NCBI GenBank assembly: GCA_009914575.1
Contig: WNEB01000034.1
Span: forward strand, 1 to 10,628
Source of the DNA: Burkholderia gladioli
GTDB taxonomy: Bacteria > Pseudomonadota > Gammaproteobacteria > Burkholderiales > Burkholderiaceae
Direction of reading: 5' to 3'
Length of the DNA stretch: 10,628 nt
The position numbers and the translations under genes are program-made. Below, in pieces: positions 1 to 5,837 of the stretch. How positions within the stretch are numbered: the first letter of the stretch is position 1; each line of letters begins with the position of its first letter. The notes under the pieces are model-generated. The model was not told where the DNA came from. It saw only the letters and a list, made by a program, of their open reading frames with translations, and did no database searches.

Positions 1-545
1 GGTGAATGGAAGGTGCGCCAGCACGGCTACTCGAAGCGGCGCACGTGGCGTAAAGTCCATCTCGCGCTCAACGCGAATACAGGTCAAGTGCATGCCGCGC
101 TAATGACGAATCAGAATGTGGCTGACGGTAACGCTCTGGCCAAGTTGCTCGACCAGATTCCACGCGAAGAACAAATCGATGTCATCGGCGGTGACGGTGC
201 CTACGATACTAAGCCATGCTATGCGGCCATTGCTGCACGCAGTGCTATTCCTTCGATTCCGCCACGCGAGGGTGCCGCTCATTGGCCAGCGGATATGCCC
301 GATGCGGCGTGGCGTAATGGTGTGGTTGATGCAATTGCCCGTGACAGTCGTTGAGAATGGAAGCAAGACAGTGGCTACCACCGGCGATCGCTTGCCGAAA
401 ATGCGATGTATCGGTTCAAGACCCTCATCGGCCACTCTCTCTGGGCGTGTTACATTGACTCGCAAGCGACCTCGGTCGCCTGCGAGTCAATGTAATCAAC
501 CGCATGGTGGACTTCACTCGTCTGCAATTCGTTCGTATCGCCTAA
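1..545 (+). pseudogene. Broken IS5/IS903-group transposase, missing the last catalytic residue
   Basis: The reading frame matches codon 138 onward of the intact transposase at 1082-2038 (starting near EWKVRQHGYSKRRTWRK). It keeps the second catalytic Asp in GGDGAYDT. A CGA-to-TGA change at 352-354 ends the frame just before EWKQD, upstream of the region carrying the catalytic Glu (LAENAMYRFK). A second lesion lies at 472-495: compared with copy 2 the sequence is rearranged into a palindrome and is one base shorter, which shifts the frame. The position matching the normal stop is a TAA at 543-545. The upstream part is outside the window. Both lesions are read directly against copy 2, so no active transposase can come from this copy unless it were supplied in trans. 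Confidence 0.9.
450..495. repeat. Near-perfect 22-base palindrome inside dead IS copy 1
   Basis: The arms are 450-471 and 474-495, separated by two bases (TC). They pair at 21 of 22 positions; the one mismatch is A465. The same place in copy 2 (about 1942-1988) is only a weak, imperfect inverted repeat. Copy 2 carries G at the position matching A465, so the right arm looks copied from a left arm that still had G. Confidence 0.9.
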
Positions 546-578
546 AATTATGCCCGTCGATGCCATTGCATCTTTACG

Positions 579-599
579 CTCGGTTTATGCAAAAACGCC
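579..599. repeat. Degraded right terminal inverted repeat of IS copy 1
   Basis: This 21-base stretch matches the right end of copy 2 (2072-2092) except for G583 in place of A and A594 or a neighbour in place of C. It marks the boundary between the IS remnant and the cutA upstream region. Confidence 0.8.
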
Positions 600-639
600 T
601 AGCGTTTCGGCAAGTCCCAGCAGGAAATAGGAAATGTTA

Positions 640-966
640 ATGGAAATCGTTCTGATGATGACGACTGTACCTGATTCGGCTACGGCCCGCCTGCTCGCCG
701 ACGGCGCGCTGAGCGGGCGACTCGCGGCGTGCGTTTCGGAACTCGGCACGATCCGCTCGAACTACCACTGGCAGGGCAAGGTCGAATCCACGGAGGAGAT
801 CCAGTTGTTGTTCAAGACGAGCACCCAGCGCTCGCTCGAACTCGAGCGCTTTATCGCGTCCCATCATCCCTACGAGACGCCCGAAATCGTCTCGTGGCAG
901 GCCATCGCCTCCGATGCTTACGGCGCTTGGGCGGCAACCGAAACCCAACGCTTATTCCATGTCTGA
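640..966 (+). CDS. cutA: CutA1 divalent-cation tolerance protein
   Basis: This is a small cytoplasmic CutA1-family protein. The family forms trimers and was linked to copper and other divalent-cation tolerance in E. coli; its molecular role is not settled. The 108 residues cover the whole fold: the first strand with TTVPD (8-12), RLAACV with Cys31, the NYHWQGKV core (41-48), EIQLLFKTS (53-61) and the HHPYETPEIVSW signature (75-86). Length is normal for the family (about 105-115). Two starts are possible, 634 (MLMEIV) and 640 (MEIV); each has an AGGAA about 6-7 bases upstream because that sequence is duplicated in tandem (622-626 and 629-633). I chose 640 because relatives begin near this residue. 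Only 40 bases separate it from the dead IS upstream, so its original promoter may be displaced. The second IS begins three bases after its stop codon. Confidence 0.93.
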   Translation: MEIVLMMTTVPDSATARLLADGALSGRLAACVSELGTIRSNYHWQGKVESTEEIQLLFKTSTQRSLELERFIASHHPYETPEIVSWQAIASDAYGAWAATETQRLFHV

Positions 967-968
967 TC

Positions 969-989
969 GGCGTTGTTGCATAAATCGAG
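969..989. repeat. Left terminal inverted repeat of IS copy 2
   Basis: These 21 bases, beginning GGCGTTGTTGCATAAATC, are the exact reverse complement of 2072-2092. They begin three bases after the cutA stop codon. Confidence 0.95.
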
Positions 990-1081
990 CGAGATCCGTT
1001 GACGTTTACGCGCAACGGTCGCGGGGCCACCCCCCCTATCAAGTCAGATTCCAGAGTCACTGCCTAATTTTTGCCCAGAAA

Positions 1082-2038
1082 ATGCGCAAGGACATACACA
1101 AGACAGGTGAGCCGAAGGCACGCTACCGTGTCAGGAATTGGGTGGCCTATCATGAAGGGTTGATCAACCGGGGGAACATAACAATATGGATAGATGAAGC
1201 CGTCCTTGCCAGGATACCCGATGCCATACCCACACGTGGTCGCCCGTTTCTATACGGTGATACGCTGATTCAGGCATTACTTGGCGTGAAGACCGGCTAT
1301 CGACGGACGTTGCGCGCCCTGCAAGGTTTCACCCAAAGTCTGCGCGATCTGGCCTTCCCGAGCTTGCCGGTGCCGAATTACACCACGCTCTGTCGCCGGG
1401 AAAAAACGCTTGATGTCGAACTGCCGATCCTTCATGACAATGAACCGATTTATCGAGTTGTCGACAGCACCGGTCTGAAGGTCTATGGCGAAAGTGAATG
1501 GAAGGTGCGCCAGCACGGCTACTCGAAGCGGCGCACGTGGCGTAAAGTCCATCTCGCGCTCAATGCGAATACGGGTCAAGTGCATGCCGCGCTAATGACG
1601 CATCAGAATGTGCCTGACGGTGACGCCCTGGCCAAGTTGCTCGACCAGATTCCACGAGAAGAACAAATCGATCTCATCAGCGGTGACGGTGCCTACGACA
1701 CCAAGCCATGCCATGCGGCCATTGCTGCATGCAGTGCTATTCCTTCGATTCCGCCACGCGAGGGTGCCGTTCATTGGCCAGCGGATATGCCCGGTGCGGC
1801 GTGGCGTAATGGCGCGGTTGATGCAATTGCCCGTGACGGTCGTCGAGAATGGAAGCAAGACAGTGACTACCACCGGCGATCGCTTGCCGAGAATGCGATG
1901 TATCGGTTCAAGACCCTCACCGGCAACTGTCTCTGGGCGCGTCACATCGACTCGCAGGCGACCGAGGTCTCCGTTCGCGTCGGCGTCATCAACCGTATGG
2001 CGGGCCTCGCTCGTCCGCAATCCGTTCGTATCGGCTGA
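1082..2038 (+). CDS. IS5-family (IS903-group) DDE transposase, intact
   Basis: The enzyme cuts and joins the ends of its own insertion sequence. At 318 residues it is near the usual length for IS903-type transposases (about 307). The order of segments follows that family: an N-terminal region with RNWVAYHEGLINRGNITIW, a middle region with GVKTGYRRTLRALQGF, then the RNase H-like catalytic core. The three acidic residues are visible: Asp128 in VVDSTGLKV, Asp202 in SGDGAYDT and Glu270 in LAENAMYRFK. Their spacing (74 and 68 residues) is close to IS903 (D121, D193, E259 from memory). The open frame extends upstream to 914, through the left terminal repeat and into cutA; I chose ATG 1082 because homology begins there (MRKDIHKTGEPKARYRVRNW). 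No strong ribosome-binding site is visible, which is common for transposases. Confidence 0.93.
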   Translation: MRKDIHKTGEPKARYRVRNWVAYHEGLINRGNITIWIDEAVLARIPDAIPTRGRPFLYGDTLIQALLGVKTGYRRTLRALQGFTQSLRDLAFPSLPVPNYTTLCRREKTLDVELPILHDNEPIYRVVDSTGLKVYGESEWKVRQHGYSKRRTWRKVHLALNANTGQVHAALMTHQNVPDGDALAKLLDQIPREEQIDLISGDGAYDTKPCHAAIAACSAIPSIPPREGAVHWPADMPGAAWRNGAVDAIARDGRREWKQDSDYHRRSLAENAMYRFKTLTGNCLWARHIDSQATEVSVRVGVINRMAGLARPQSVRIG

Positions 2039-2071
2039 AATTATGCCCGTCGATGCTATTGCATCCTCACA

Positions 2072-2092
2072 CTCGATTTATGCAACAACGCC
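2072..2092. repeat. Right terminal inverted repeat of IS copy 2
   Basis: Exact reverse complement of 969-989. The chromosomal sequence restarts at 2093 with GCCCCGCGA, which does not match the nine bases outside the left end. Confidence 0.95.
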
Positions 2093-2108
2093 GCCCCGCG
2101 AACGCACG

Positions 2109-2139
2109 TTGCACAAACGAAATAAGCGAAATAGATAAT
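2109..2139 (+). promoter_or_regulatory. Possible weak sigma-70 promoter between the IS and ynfA
   Basis: TTGCAC at 2109-2114 and GATAAT at 2134-2139 resemble -35 and -10 boxes, but the 19-base spacing is long. The stretch 2105-2160 is AT-rich compared with its surroundings and also contains TATAGT at 2152-2157, which has no good -35 partner. A promoter here would give a 5' leader of about 210 bases before ynfA. The call is weak. Confidence 0.25.
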
Positions 2140-2195
2140 TGAAAGAGCCGCTATAGTACCACGATCGCAGGAGAGCGTGCAAATTGCAGGCCAAG

Positions 2196-2256
2196 CCCCG
2201 CCTGGCGGGGGATTCGCGCGCGATAATTCGCCCGCTGCCGGCGTGGCGCCGGCAGC
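2196..2256. other. Intergenic stretch with two GC hairpins upstream of ynfA
   Basis: The gap from the IS end (2093) to ynfA (2359) holds no gene that I recognise. Two inverted repeats stand out. CCCCGCC at 2196-2202 pairs with GGCGGGG at 2204-2210. GCTGCCGGCG at 2234-2243 pairs perfectly with CGCCGGCAGC at 2247-2256 across a TGG loop. Neither is followed by a T run, so a standard intrinsic terminator is not supported. They could end transcription of a lost upstream gene or shape the ynfA leader. Confidence 0.45.
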
Positions 2257-2358
2257 GTCGCAACAGCCGTTCCCGTGGGGCGTTCGCACCGTCTCGCCCC
2301 GTTTTCTTGTCCTTCAATATCGGTCGCCGAGCGCGGCTTTCGGATCGCTTCCCGACTC

Positions 2359-2697
2359 ATGCCCGACCTGATCAAGATCGCCGGATTGTTCGTGCTCACC
2401 GCGCTTGCCGAAATCGTCGGCTGCTATTTGCCCTGGCTGGTGCTCAAGGCGGGCCGCAGCGCGTGGTGGCTGCTGCCCGCGGCCGTGTCGCTGGCCCTGT
2501 TCGCCTGGTTGCTGACGCTGCACCCGTCGGCCGCGGGGCGCACCTATGCCGCCTACGGCGGCGTGTACATCGCGGTGGCGCTCGGCTGGCTGCGCGTGGT
2601 CGACGGCGTGCCGTTGACGCGCTGGGACGCGGCCGGCGCCGCGCTGGCGCTGGCGCTGGCCGGGATGGCGGTGATCGCCCTTCAGCCGCGCGGCTGA
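2359..2697 (+). CDS. ynfA: YnfA/UPF0060-family small inner-membrane protein
   Basis: The 112-residue product is almost entirely hydrophobic with four membrane segments, at roughly 5-27, 32-52, 60-78 and 88-108. It matches the YnfA family closely: [13 protein letters not shown] near the N-terminus, then [20 protein letters not shown] (about 45-64), [20 protein letters not shown] (65-84) and a final helix rich in Ala, Leu and Val. The family resembles small multidrug resistance exporters and some members have been linked to biocide efflux; the substrate here is not known. The ATG at 2359 gives the length expected for relatives (about 107-112). No clear Shine-Dalgarno sequence precedes it. The gene converges on dnaQ, with 11 bases between the two stop codons, and a large palindrome covers its own stop. 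Confidence 0.92.
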   Translation: MPDLIKIAGLFVLTALAEIVGCYLPWLVLKAGRSAWWLLPAAVSLALFAWLLTLHPSAAGRTYAAYGGVYIAVALGWLRVVDGVPLTRWDAAGAALALALAGMAVIALQPRG

Positions 2698-2702
2698 AGG
2701 GC
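2677..2702. terminator. 26-base perfect palindrome between convergent ynfA and dnaQ, likely bidirectional terminator
   Basis: The arms of 13 bases (2677-2689 and 2690-2702) are exact reverse complements and include the ynfA stop codon (2695-2697). The dnaQ stop is seven bases further on. A symmetric hairpin between convergent genes fits a terminator or a 3'-end-protecting structure for both transcripts. There is no T run on either side, so classical intrinsic termination is uncertain. Confidence 0.55.
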
Positions 2703-2708
2703 CGGGTG

Positions 2709-3440
2709 TCAGGCCGCCGGCGCGGCCGGCTCGGGCTCGGTGCGCCAGACGCAGGTGCCCTTGACCGATTTGTCCAGTTCGTCGAGCTGGGCTTGGTGGG
2801 CGGCCAGTTCGTCCTCGCTGGCGGCCAGCACGGGCAGCGCGAGCGACGCCAGCGCGACGCGCGAGCTGCCGCCAGCGCCGCCTTCGTCGTCGCCATCGCC
2901 GAGCATGTCGATCACGAGGCTTTCCTGGCCGCGCGTCATCGCCAGATAGACCTCGGCCAGCAGCTCCGAGTCGAGCAGCGCGCCGTGCAGCGTGCGGTGC
3001 GCGTTGCTGATGCCGAACCGGTCGCACAGCGCGTCGAGTGAATTGCGCTTGCCCGGGAACATCTGCTTGGCCTGCACCAGCGTGTCGATCACGCCGTCGC
3101 AGTGCTTCATCAACGGCGGCAGGTGCACGCGATCGAACTCGGCGTCGATGAAGCCGATATCGAACGGCGCGTTGTGGATGATCAGCTCCGCGCCGCGCAC
3201 GAAGTCGCAGATCTGCTGGGCCACCTCGGCGAACTTCGGCTTGTCGCTGAGGAATTCGGTGGTCAGGCCGTGCACGGCCAGCGCGCCCGGATCGCTGTCG
3301 CGCTCGGGGTTCACGTAGAAATGCAGGTTGTTGCCGGTCAGCCGGCGGTTCAGCATTTCCACGCAGCCGATTTCGATGATGCGGTCGCCGGTGCGGGCAT
3401 TCAGGCCGGTGGTTTCGGTGTCGAGGATGATCTGGCGCAT
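2709..3440 (-). CDS. dnaQ: DNA polymerase III epsilon subunit (3'-5' proofreading exonuclease)
   Basis: DnaQ removes misincorporated nucleotides as part of the polymerase III core, where it binds the alpha subunit. The 243-residue protein has all DEDDh exonuclease motifs: Exo I with Asp7 and Glu9 in LDTETTGL, Exo II with Asp94 in HNAPFDIGF, and Exo III with His152 and Asp157 in HGALLDSELLAEVY. The exonuclease domain fills about residues 1-175. The rest (176-243) is a Gly/Asp-rich linker followed by a tail that should contact the polymerase subunit; E. coli DnaQ has the same plan at 243 residues. The ATG start places the first motif six residues in, as in related proteins. It lies 73 bases downstream of rnhA on the same strand and is probably in the same transcript. 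In E. coli rnhA and dnaQ diverge instead. Confidence 0.96.
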   Translation of the reverse strand: MRQIILDTETTGLNARTGDRIIEIGCVEMLNRRLTGNNLHFYVNPERDSDPGALAVHGLTTEFLSDKPKFAEVAQQICDFVRGAELIIHNAPFDIGFIDAEFDRVHLPPLMKHCDGVIDTLVQAKQMFPGKRNSLDALCDRFGISNAHRTLHGALLDSELLAEVYLAMTRGQESLVIDMLGDGDDEGGAGGSSRVALASLALPVLAASEDELAAHQAQLDELDKSVKGTCVWRTEPEPAAPAA

Positions 3441-3513
3441 GTCGGTGATTCAGTGAGGCCGGCGCGCGGGCCGGCAGGGGCAAAGACGGAAGGGAAGCGG
3501 GGCCGGGCTGCGC

Positions 3514-3963
3514 TCAGGCGCGCTGCGACAGCGATTCGACGCCGCGGTTGGCCAGCTGATCGGCGCGCTCGTTCTCGGCGTGCCCGGCGTGGCCCTTGAC
3601 CCAGCGCCATTCGATCTCGTGGCCGGCCACCAGCGCGTCGAGCTGCTTCCAGAGGTCGGCGTTCTTGACCGGCGTCTTGGAGGCCGTCACCCAGCCTTTT
3701 TTCTTCCAGCCGTGGATCCATTCGCTGATGCCTTTCTGCACATATTGCGAATCGGTATGCACGACCACGTGGCAGCGGCGCTTGAGCGCTTCGAGCGCCT
3801 TGATCACGGCGAGCAGTTCCATGCGGTTGTTGGTGGTGCCGGGCTCGCCGCCGAACAGTTCCTTTTCCTGGTCGCCGAAGCGCAGCAGCGCGCCCCAGCC
3901 GCCGGGGCCGGGGTTGCCCTTGCAGGCGCCGTCGGTATAGATGTCGATCGATTGCAACGTCAT
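3514..3963 (-). CDS. rnhA: Ribonuclease HI
   Basis: RNase HI cuts the RNA strand of RNA:DNA hybrids and clears R-loops and primers. The 149-residue protein has a complete active site: Asp11 in [14 protein letters not shown], Glu49 in [10 protein letters not shown], Asp71 in [11 protein letters not shown], His125 in WVKGHAGH and Asp135 in ENERADQLA. Each is one position later than in E. coli (10, 48, 70, 124, 134). The basic handle region [17 protein letters not shown] (86-102) is present. Its ATG overlaps the stop codon of the upstream methyltransferase as ATGA (bases 3963-3960), a typical translational-coupling arrangement, so the start is well fixed. Length is normal for the family (about 145-155). 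Confidence 0.97.
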   Translation of the reverse strand: MTLQSIDIYTDGACKGNPGPGGWGALLRFGDQEKELFGGEPGTTNNRMELLAVIKALEALKRRCHVVVHTDSQYVQKGISEWIHGWKKKGWVTASKTPVKNADLWKQLDALVAGHEIEWRWVKGHAGHAENERADQLANRGVESLSQRA

Positions 3964-4772
3964 GAATGCTCTTGATGGGTGGTGGGGGTCGCGACCGGGG
4001 CGAGCGCAGGCACGCGCGCCGGCTTGCGAACCCGGATCGGGCCGACCGGGCGCATCTCGCGCACCCGCTTGACGACCGTGACCATGTAAACGGCGCCGAA
4101 AATCGGCCACCAGCGGTCTCCGGCCGCCTCCATGAAGGCGTAGCGCGACATCCACTTGTCGGTGACGAGCGGCGGGCGGTAGCAGCCGAAGCGGCCGCGC
4201 TCGATGTCGAAGCCAAGCAGCTTCATCCAATCCTTGAGGCGGATGAAGGCGATCGGATCGCGCGCGGCCGGCACGAACGGGCGTTTCGCGATGCGTCCGA
4301 CCGATTGCCGCGCACCCCACAGGCTCAGCGAATTGAAGCCGGTGATCACGAGCCGGCCTTCCGGCATCAGCACGCGCTCGGCCTCGCGCAGCAGGCCGTG
4401 CGGGTCGACCGTGAATTCGAGCGTATGCGGCATCACGATCAGGTCGACGCTCTGCGATTCGAACGGCAGATCGAGCAGGTCGCACCAGACGGTGCTGCGG
4501 CCGACCGGCGCATGATGCGGGCCGGGCGGGTCGCCGGCCCACGGAAAGCGGAACGGCGCGCTGGCGCCGCTGGCCGGGTCGAGCACCAGTCCGCGGCCGG
4601 GCATGCGGTTCTCGCGCAGGGAATCGAGCTGGGGCAGGCCCAGTTGCAACGCGTGGAAGCCGAACACATCGGAAACCACGCGGTCGAGCTGGGTCTGTTC
4701 CCACTCGAGCACGTAGCGGCCGGGCGGCGAAGCGCTCCAGGCGGGCCAGTCTATAATCGGACGGTCTGACAT
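3960..4772 (-). CDS. YafS-like class I SAM-dependent methyltransferase
   Basis: This is a methyltransferase-like protein of the Methyltransf_11 type with unknown substrate. It resembles E. coli YafS, which also lies between gloB and rnhA. From the ATG at 4772 it is 270 residues: an N-terminal region ([25 protein letters not shown], about 21-45), a cofactor region whose first motif is [10 protein letters not shown] (61-70) rather than the usual GxGxG, then [20 protein letters not shown] (99-118), [20 protein letters not shown] (125-144) and GFNSLSLWG. The middle part fits the acidic-loop and post-motif region of the fold. An ATG at 4793 would add seven residues and share the CATG at 4791-4794 with the gloB start; I prefer 4772 because MSDRPIIDW looks like the family start. 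The gene heads a minus-strand operon with rnhA (4-base overlap) and dnaQ. I am confident of the fold and the context, not of the reaction. Confidence 0.88.
   Translation of the reverse strand: MSDRPIIDWPAWSASPPGRYVLEWEQTQLDRVVSDVFGFHALQLGLPQLDSLRENRMPGRGLVLDPASGASAPFRFPWAGDPPGPHHAPVGRSTVWCDLLDLPFESQSVDLIVMPHTLEFTVDPHGLLREAERVLMPEGRLVITGFNSLSLWGARQSVGRIAKRPFVPAARDPIAFIRLKDWMKLLGFDIERGRFGCYRPPLVTDKWMSRYAFMEAAGDRWWPIFGAVYMVTVVKRVREMRPVGPIRVRKPARVPALAPVATPTTHQEHS
4752..4757 (+). promoter_or_regulatory. Consensus -10 box for gloB
   Basis: TATAAT, a perfect sigma-70 -10 hexamer, stands out in GC-rich sequence 35 bases before the gloB start and predicts a leader of about 28 bases. No good -35 box lies 16-18 bases upstream. 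It falls within the first codons of the divergent methyltransferase gene, so the two transcription units overlap head to head. Confidence 0.5.
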
Positions 4773-4791
4773 ATCGATTGAGTGCGCGCCC

Positions 4792-5580
4792 ATGAACGAG
4801 CTGGAATACGTGCCGGTGCCGGCATTTTATGACAACTATATCTGGCTCGTGTCGGATGGCAGCGACGCGATCGCCGTCGATCCGGGCGACGCCGACCCGG
4901 TGCGTCGATATCTCGATGCGCGGGGCTGGCGGCTAGCCGCTATTCTACTCACGCACCATCATGCCGACCACGTCGGCGGCGTCGCCGCGCTGCTCGACGA
5001 CCCGAAGCAGGCCGGCCCGGTGCCGGTCTACGGGCCGGCCGGCGAGGGCATCGCGCAGGTCACGGTGCCGCTCGCGGGCGGCGCGCGCGTGACGATCGGC
5101 AAGCCGGCGCTCGAATTCTCGGTGCTCGACGTGCCGGGCCATACGCGCGGCCACATCGCCTTTTATCAGGCTGCCGGCGCGGCAAATCGCGCGCCGCACC
5201 TGTTTTGCGGCGACACCCTGTTCTCGTGCGGCTGCGGGAGGCTGTTCGAGGGCACGCCGGCGCAGATGCTGGCCGCGCTGCCGGGCGACACCCAGGTGCA
5301 CTGCGCGCACGAATACACGCTCTCGAACATCCGCTTCGCGCTTGCCTGCGAGCCCGGCAACGCCGAGCTGGCCGCCTGGCGCGACGACGCCCAGGCCCGC
5401 CGCGCGCGCGGCGAGCCCACGCTGCCCACCACCATTGCCCACGAGCGGGCCGTCAATCCGTTCCTGCGCGCCGACAGCCCGGCGATCGCCGCGACGCTCG
5501 AAGCCGAATTGCACGAGGCGCCGGTCGACCGGCTCGCGGCCTTCACGCTGATGCACGAGTGGAAGAACCGCTTCCGCTGA
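4792..5580 (+). CDS. gloB: Hydroxyacylglutathione hydrolase (glyoxalase II)
   Basis: GloB hydrolyses S-lactoylglutathione to D-lactate and glutathione, the second step of methylglyoxal detoxification in the cytoplasm. The 262-residue protein is a metallo-beta-lactamase fold enzyme with all binuclear metal ligands: His55, His57, Asp59 and His60 in [10 protein letters not shown], His117 in PGHTRGH, Asp141 in FCGDTLF and His173 in CAHEYT. The glyoxalase II signature GCGRLFEGT (147-155) and the C-terminal substrate-binding helical region, including NPFLR (222-226), are present. A small insertion AAGAANR at about 127-133 is the only mild departure. Start ATG 4792 gives [18 protein letters not shown], the standard beginning for the family. 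It diverges from the methyltransferase and is followed by mltD 257 bases later. Confidence 0.96.
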   Translation: MNELEYVPVPAFYDNYIWLVSDGSDAIAVDPGDADPVRRYLDARGWRLAAILLTHHHADHVGGVAALLDDPKQAGPVPVYGPAGEGIAQVTVPLAGGARVTIGKPALEFSVLDVPGHTRGHIAFYQAAGAANRAPHLFCGDTLFSCGCGRLFEGTPAQMLAALPGDTQVHCAHEYTLSNIRFALACEPGNAELAAWRDDAQARRARGEPTLPTTIAHERAVNPFLRADSPAIAATLEAELHEAPVDRLAAFTLMHEWKNRFR

Positions 5581-5590
5581 TTTCGCCGCT

Positions 5591-5615
5591 GCCGCCGCCT
5601 CGCGAGGCCGGCGGC
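5591..5615 (+). terminator. Strong GC hairpin 10 bases after the gloB stop
   Basis: GCCGCCGCCTCG at 5591-5602 pairs with CGAGGCCGGCGGC at 5603-5615 with one bulged base. The core GCCTCGCGAGGC is a perfect palindrome, so the real loop would take a few central bases. No T run follows. The position just after gloB fits a terminator, but the type is uncertain. Confidence 0.4.
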
Positions 5616-5771
5616 CCGCGCGCAACAATTCTCAATGTTTCGACGGCGCGAACCGGCGCATGATCGGGTAGCCGCGTTCGGAAAAGCCCTGATTCGACTG
5701 GGGCAATGCTCAAGCTGAATCTGGAGAATGCGCCCCAAATACCGGATTTATCGGCATTTTCGGCGTTTTTA

Positions 5772-5800
5772 TTGACGCGATGCTCTGGCCACCTTACTAT
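5772..5800 (+). promoter_or_regulatory. Sigma-70 promoter of mltD
   Basis: TTGACG at 5772-5777 and TACTAT at 5795-5800 are separated by 17 bases, close to consensus at both boxes. The predicted start near 5807 gives a leader of about 31 bases to ATG 5838. The rest of the gloB-mltD gap shows only the hairpin at 5591-5615. Confidence 0.75.
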
Positions 5801-5837
5801 CGCCTGCAATTTTCAGCCGTTGGAAGCCGAGATTTAC

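Larger units (their letters stand above)
1..599 (+). mobile_element. 3' remnant of an IS5-family (IS903-group) insertion sequence, copy 1
   Basis: This is the downstream half of an element closely related to the complete copy at 969-2092. Base 2 aligns to base 1494 of that copy, and by eye the first 360 bases are about 94% identical. The right terminal repeat is recognisable at 579-599, with two changes from the perfect repeat of copy 2. The element ends 40 bases before cutA, and its left part lies outside the window. It sits in the same orientation as copy 2, so cutA is bracketed by two direct copies. The transposase it carries is dead. Assignment to the IS903 group rests on protein similarity and on the resemblance of the terminal repeat to that of IS903 (recalled, not searched). 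Confidence 0.9.
969..2092 (+). mobile_element. Complete IS5-family (IS903-group) insertion sequence, copy 2
   Basis: The element is 1124 bases, bounded by perfect 21-base inverted repeats at 969-989 and 2072-2092 that start GGCGTTGTTGCATAAATC. IS903 ends are similar (GGCTTTGTTGAATAAATC, from memory). It holds one intact transposase gene. IS903-type elements usually duplicate nine bases of target, but the nine bases outside each end differ (TGTCTGATC on the left, GCCCCGCGA on the right). Either the flanks were exchanged by recombination or an adjacent deletion followed insertion. A small hairpin (GATGC, four-base loop, GCATC) sits at 2052-2065, just inside the right end, and is kept in copy 1 at 559-572. 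The element may be mobile now, since all its parts appear intact. Confidence 0.93.

Noticed and set aside
914..1081. Upstream extension of the IS transposase into cutA
   Set aside because: The extension crosses the terminal repeat and overlaps cutA in another frame; family similarity begins at ATG 1082.
3458..3475. GCCGGC repeats between rnhA and dnaQ as a terminator
   Set aside because: Arms are only six bases and self-complementary, with no T run; the short gap and gene order favour co-transcription.
3966..4769. Long plus-strand open frame (267 codons) opposite the methyltransferase
   Set aside because: Its composition is Arg/Ala/His-rich and it mirrors the GC-rich antisense of a well-supported gene; there is no start signal or recognisable domain.
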